64,000 nt of DNA from Halapricum salinum (GTDB lineage Archaea; Halobacteriota; Halobacteria; Halobacteriales; Haloarculaceae). A program made the position numbers and the translations under genes. The notes beneath the pieces were generated by a model that ran no database searches, was not told where the DNA came from, and saw nothing but the letters and a program-made list of their open reading frames with translations. The stretch lies in the NCBI RefSeq assembly GCF_004799665.1, contig NZ_CP031310.1:2596887-2660886 (forward strand), read 5' to 3'. Of the stretch, positions 61,407-64,000 are shown in pieces. Numbering within the stretch: the stretch's first letter is position 1; each line of letters opens with the position of its first letter.

Positions 61407-62030
61407 TTACTCGTCGTTCGCACGGACCTGGAAGGTCGCGTTCAGCGTGAGCGAGTCGCTCTGGACGACGTTACCGGTGTCTTCTGGGAGTACCCACTCG
61501 AATTGCAGTCGCGTCTGGTTCCCTGGGTCGAGACTGACTGCTCGGGAACTGTTCTCGCCCACGACGTCCGAGAGTGGCCGCGGACCGTCGCCCGTCCCGT
61601 ACAGCGCGACCGTCGTTCCGTTCGTCGTCTGGAATTGCAGTCTGACGAGTAGGTGCTCGGCGAGTTCGCCGCTGTCCGTCGAATTGTCGACTTCGACTTC
61701 CGGGCCTACCAGGCCGTTCTCGCGCTGGGTCAGCGCCGTTTCTGCGATCGTGAGTGTTCCGGGGTCGGCCCCGCTGTTTCGGAGGACGACCGTCCGCGAG
61801 CCGTCGGAGTTCGGTGTGATGTTGCTAGCGTTCAACAGCCGGGTGTTCGAGTCCGCCACCAGCGAGACGTTCACCGTCTCGTTTGCGGTCGGAGTCTGAA
61901 CGCCCGGCTGGTCGTCGTCACCGTCGAACACGAACGACCCGATCCCGGCCCCGGCGAGCGCCAGCACGACGACCAGTAACAGGACGAGCAGCCGGCGCCG
62001 ATCCCTGAACCACCCTTCCGGGTCGCTCAT
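61407..62030 (-). CDS. Membrane-anchored relative of the SipW-type secreted proteins
   Basis: The 207-residue protein has a basic N-terminus (FRDRRRLL), one membrane helix (residues about 14-35), then an Asp/Thr-rich linker and a beta-rich domain with features of the upstream secreted proteins: RTVVLRNSGADPGTL, ELAEHLLVRL and QSDSLTLNATFQVRAN. It is convergent with the module, not in it. Because the anchor lacks the A-x-F-(T/S)-D block it is probably not cleaved, and could anchor filaments or receive subunits; that is inference. Confidence 0.72.
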   Translation of the reverse strand: MSDPEGWFRDRRRLLVLLLVVVLALAGAGIGSFVFDGDDDQPGVQTPTANETVNVSLVADSNTRLLNASNITPNSDGSRTVVLRNSGADPGTLTIAETALTQRENGLVGPEVEVDNSTDSGELAEHLLVRLQFQTTNGTTVALYGTGDGPRPLSDVVGENSSRAVSLDPGNQTRLQFEWVLPEDTGNVVQSDSLTLNATFQVRANDE

Positions 62031-62340
62031 CGTCGATCACCTTCGCGTGGTGATTTCGGCCCCATGACCACCATTGCTCCTACTTGCCGTCGCTGCGTCT
62101 AAATATGTACTGACTGGCCGCTGCGACACTCTTTCTCTCGACTCCATTCTAGATTCCGATATTGAAAATAGATATTCACTCACCCCCCACTCGGATATAT
62201 TGCGTATTTCCTCTCTCAACGCCTCAGTTATATTTATTTCTGTCTTAGGCCTACTGTGTATATTGGCCCTGGGAATCCAATTTTCAGTATCGATAATCAC
62301 AACGGGCGTTATTTATGTACGCCGGTTGGATATACTGTCA
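62031..62340. other. AT-rich intergenic region before a membrane-protein gene
   Basis: From about 62130 to 62335 the base composition is far more AT-rich than the rest of the window. The frame of the downstream gene stays open through it, but codon use and low hydrophobic regularity do not support an N-terminal extension. A TATA-like TTATTTATG at 62309-62317 lies about 27 nt before the ATG at 62341. On the minus side the promoter of the gene ending at 61407 lies near 62040-62060. Confidence 0.5.
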
Positions 62341-62706
62341 ATGGAGGCAGCCGAGGCCGAGTGGTTGACGCTAGAGCGGTCACCCTTCGACGTCGACTCG
62401 TTGTGGACGGTGTGGCTGGTGGCGCTGGCGACCTATGGGGTCGGGGACGTGGTGACGACCATCGCAATCGTCTGGTTCATGCCACTGTATGCCGAGGCGA
62501 ACCCACTGATCCAGTTCGCCGTCGAGATCTTCGGCGGCGGCGGATTCCTGGCACTCAAACTGCTGGTGTTTTACGCGGTCCTCGGAATCAGTCTCTGGGC
62601 CGGTCTCCCCGAGCGTGACCGGCTGATGTTCTACGGCCCGCCACTGGTACTGGCTGTTGTCGGTGTACTCGTCACCGCGAACAACCTCGCGCTGATGTTT
62701 GCCTGA
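62341..62706 (+). CDS. Membrane protein, hypothetical (four helices)
   Basis: The 121-residue protein has four hydrophobic segments (WTVWLVALATYGVGDVVTTIAIVWF, FLALKLLVFYAVLGISLWAG, YGPPLVLAVVGVLVTANNLALMF among them) and short polar loops. The tail end has NNLALMFA. I know no function. The start is the ATG at 62341, supported by the TATA-like element 27 nt upstream. The 3' end precedes the convergent universal stress protein by 13 bp. Confidence 0.75.
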   Translation: MEAAEAEWLTLERSPFDVDSLWTVWLVALATYGVGDVVTTIAIVWFMPLYAEANPLIQFAVEIFGGGGFLALKLLVFYAVLGISLWAGLPERDRLMFYGPPLVLAVVGVLVTANNLALMFA

Positions 62707-62719
62707 GGCGAGACCGCCA

Positions 62720-63286
62720 CTAGTCGTCGTTCGAGCGGACCGAGATGACCGGGCAGTCGACCGACCGGAGGATCTGCTGGGAGACGCTTCCGAACACCGC
62801 CTGCTGGGCCGGTGACCGGTCTCGCCCGCCGATGACCACGAAATCCGGACTGACTTCTTCAATCATCTCGACGATCGCGTCGGCCGGATCGCCGATCGCT
62901 CCTCGAATCTCCGTGTCGATTCCTCGATCTTCGAGCGCCGCCGTCAGATCACGAACCAGTGTCTTCTGCCCGATGATCCGTGCGGCCGCGTCGCCGGGTG
63001 ACAGCGCCGACTGTTCGCGCTCGAATTCCGAGGCCGTCACCGATTCTCCGCCCACGCTCACGTGCAGTGACCCCGTCTCTGGCCGTCCCGTCACCCCCGA
63101 CCGGCCACTCCGGTCGACGTGCTCGGCAATCGTGTCGACTGCCCGCTCGTACTCACCTTCTGTCAGCACGTGGCCGAGCGTCACTCTCGCCGTTCTATCC
63201 CCGATGACTGTCGTGGCCGTCTCCGCGAACGCTTCGATTCTGTCGCTGTCTTCCGCACCTACTGCCAGGAGTAGCTCTAGCGCCAT
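62720..63286 (-). CDS. Universal stress protein-family protein
   Basis: The 188-residue protein has the USP Rossmann-like fold: MALELLLAVGAEDSDRIEAFAETA at the start, then PDFVVIGGRDRSPAQQAVFGSVSQQILRSVDCPVISVR at the end, in which G-x2-G-x9-G-S is the ATP-binding signature. The middle insert (about residues 55-90) is acidic and variable. USP proteins bind ATP or AMP and act in stress response. The ATG at 63286 begins the natural N-terminus; extension to the window's right is rejected. Confidence 0.9.
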   Translation of the reverse strand: MALELLLAVGAEDSDRIEAFAETATTVIGDRTARVTLGHVLTEGEYERAVDTIAEHVDRSGRSGVTGRPETGSLHVSVGGESVTASEFEREQSALSPGDAAARIIGQKTLVRDLTAALEDRGIDTEIRGAIGDPADAIVEMIEEVSPDFVVIGGRDRSPAQQAVFGSVSQQILRSVDCPVISVRSNDD

Positions 63287-63377
63287 ACCTATAGTTAGAC
63301 GCGTTCGCCCATAGTGTTTGACCATCGGTACCAAGACTCGCGAAAGAGTCGAGAGAGTCTGTGCCGGACGACGTACT

Positions 63378-63761
63378 ATGCCGACAGTCTCCGTTTCGAC
63401 GAGCGAGCACCTGGAGGTTCGAGACGTTACCGAAGAAGTAACAGCGCTCCTTCCGGAAGACGCCGACGGTGTCGCGACGGTATTCGTCCGACACACGACC
63501 GCCGGGGTCACCGTCAACGAGGCCGAATCTCGACTCCTGGGCGATCTCTCAGATGCTCTCGACGGTCTCGTGCCCGACGACGGATGGGCCCACGACGAGA
63601 TCGACGACAACGCCGACAGCCACGTCCGCGCGATGCTCGTCGGCCCGAGCGTGACTGTTCCTGTCAGCGACGGCCAGCCGGATCTGGGGGCGTGGCAGTC
63701 GATCCTCTTGGTCGAGTGTGACGGCCCGCGGACGCGGACGCTACAGGTCTGTCCACACTAA
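63378..63761 (+). CDS. YjbQ family protein (UPF0047)
   Basis: The 127-residue protein carries the YjbQ motifs: ATVFVRHTTAGVTVNEAE near residue 36 (with the conserved His), DNADSHVRAMLVGPSVTVPV near 80, and GAWQSILLVECDGPRTRTLQV near 105. The family forms trimers; some members show thiamine-phosphate synthase activity. The ATG at 63378 fits the natural N-terminus (MPTVSVSTSEH). It is divergent from the USP gene. The specific function here is not determined. Confidence 0.92.
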   Translation: MPTVSVSTSEHLEVRDVTEEVTALLPEDADGVATVFVRHTTAGVTVNEAESRLLGDLSDALDGLVPDDGWAHDEIDDNADSHVRAMLVGPSVTVPVSDGQPDLGAWQSILLVECDGPRTRTLQVCPH

Positions 63762-63796
63762 CTGTTGTCACTGCGCTGGGGCTGTAGCCGACTCGA

Positions 63797-64000
63797 TCAC
63801 TCCTCGATTTCGATCCCGGCTCGGCTGCGATAGGAGTCGAAGGTGCTAGGATCGCCGGTGATGATCTCTCCCAGCGACACTTGATAGGGGGTGATGGTGT
63901 AGTCGCCGCCTGGCGCCTGGGGCTGGGTCGGCTCGGGGACGAACGCCCGGTTGTTGTCGACGCCGACGATGGTGTGATACTCCACAGGGGAGTTGCCGTA
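63797..64000 (-). CDS. C-terminal part of an unidentified protein (truncated by window edge)
   Basis: The minus-strand frame is open to the end of the window; the GTG at 63985 is probably internal, with YGNSP before it. About 67 C-terminal residues are visible (VGVDNNRAFVPEPTQPQAPGG, then YTITPYQVSLGEIITGDPSTFDSY). The Pro/Gln-rich linker and beta-like end suggest a multi-domain or secreted protein, but no family can be assigned from this piece. Confidence 0.6.
   Translation of the reverse strand, partial: YGNSPVEYHTIVGVDNNRAFVPEPTQPQAPGGDYTITPYQVSLGEIITGDPSTFDSYRSRAGIEIEE

Noticed and set aside
62074-62340. N-terminal extension of the small membrane protein at 62341
   Set aside because: The AT-rich DNA has atypical codon use, and a TATA-like element is positioned for a start at 62341.

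Overview
This is a high-GC haloarchaeal chromosome segment (class Halobacteria). Proteins are strongly acidic (Asp/Glu-rich). Many genes have TATA-like boxes 25-30 nt before the start codon and no Shine-Dalgarno site, which is the leaderless style of halophilic archaea. Export signals are Tat type, often with a lipobox. Archaeal markers include Cdc48, deoxyhypusine synthase, MBF1, GfcR, UPF0179 and an ER-type signal peptidase. The genus cannot be fixed from sequence alone. No rRNA, CRISPR array or replication origin was seen.

Layout. 1-7760: a siderophore/iron ABC uptake locus with three paralogous substrate-binding lipoproteins, an FecCD-type permease and an ATPase, two DtxR-like iron boxes and the remnant of a further binding protein. 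A HEAT-repeat zinc-ribbon protein sits inside it. 7773-15788: a large HTH-NTPase-TPR protein, a 700-bp intergenic region with nested hairpins, and the Cdc48 ATPase with an Hsp20-like partner. 15015-19847: housekeeping genes (hydrolase, PanB, HAD phosphatase, acyl-CoA dehydrogenase, MBF1). 19983-23012: tRNA-Leu(GAG) and tRNA-Ser(TGA), each trailed by several copies of its own 3' end, with an SNF-family transporter between them. 23290-34266: mostly housekeeping genes (DHS, PdxS, ThrB, CNNM-type protein, chemoreceptor, FAD oxidoreductase). 34282-40653: three tandem, same-strand cassettes, each a Tat-exported PQQ-like beta-propeller gene overlapping by 4 bp a small membrane-protein gene and preceded by a similar AT-rich promoter element. 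40719-47048: metabolic, membrane and regulatory genes (GfcR, MscS, aspartoacylase-like). 47490-49198: a TnpB-only IS200/IS605-type element that probably interrupted a Tat lipoprotein gene. 50606-58285: a tightly overlapping operon of two PrkA-type kinases, a YeaH/DUF444 VWA protein and SpoVR. 58538-62030: a surface-protein module of two SipW/TasA-like secreted proteins, a co-encoded signal peptidase, a third secreted protein and a convergent membrane-anchored relative. The window ends in a universal stress protein, a YjbQ protein and a truncated gene.

Most notable: (i) an 82-bp fold-back element present three times (16901, 38103, 47118), gap-free in alignment and with two compensatory base-pair changes; (ii) the three propeller/membrane-protein cassettes with their shared promoter element; (iii) serial tRNA 3'-end duplications behind both tRNAs; (iv) the SipW-like export module next to the PrkA-SpoVR operon; (v) a structured intergenic region upstream of the TPR-NTPase gene.
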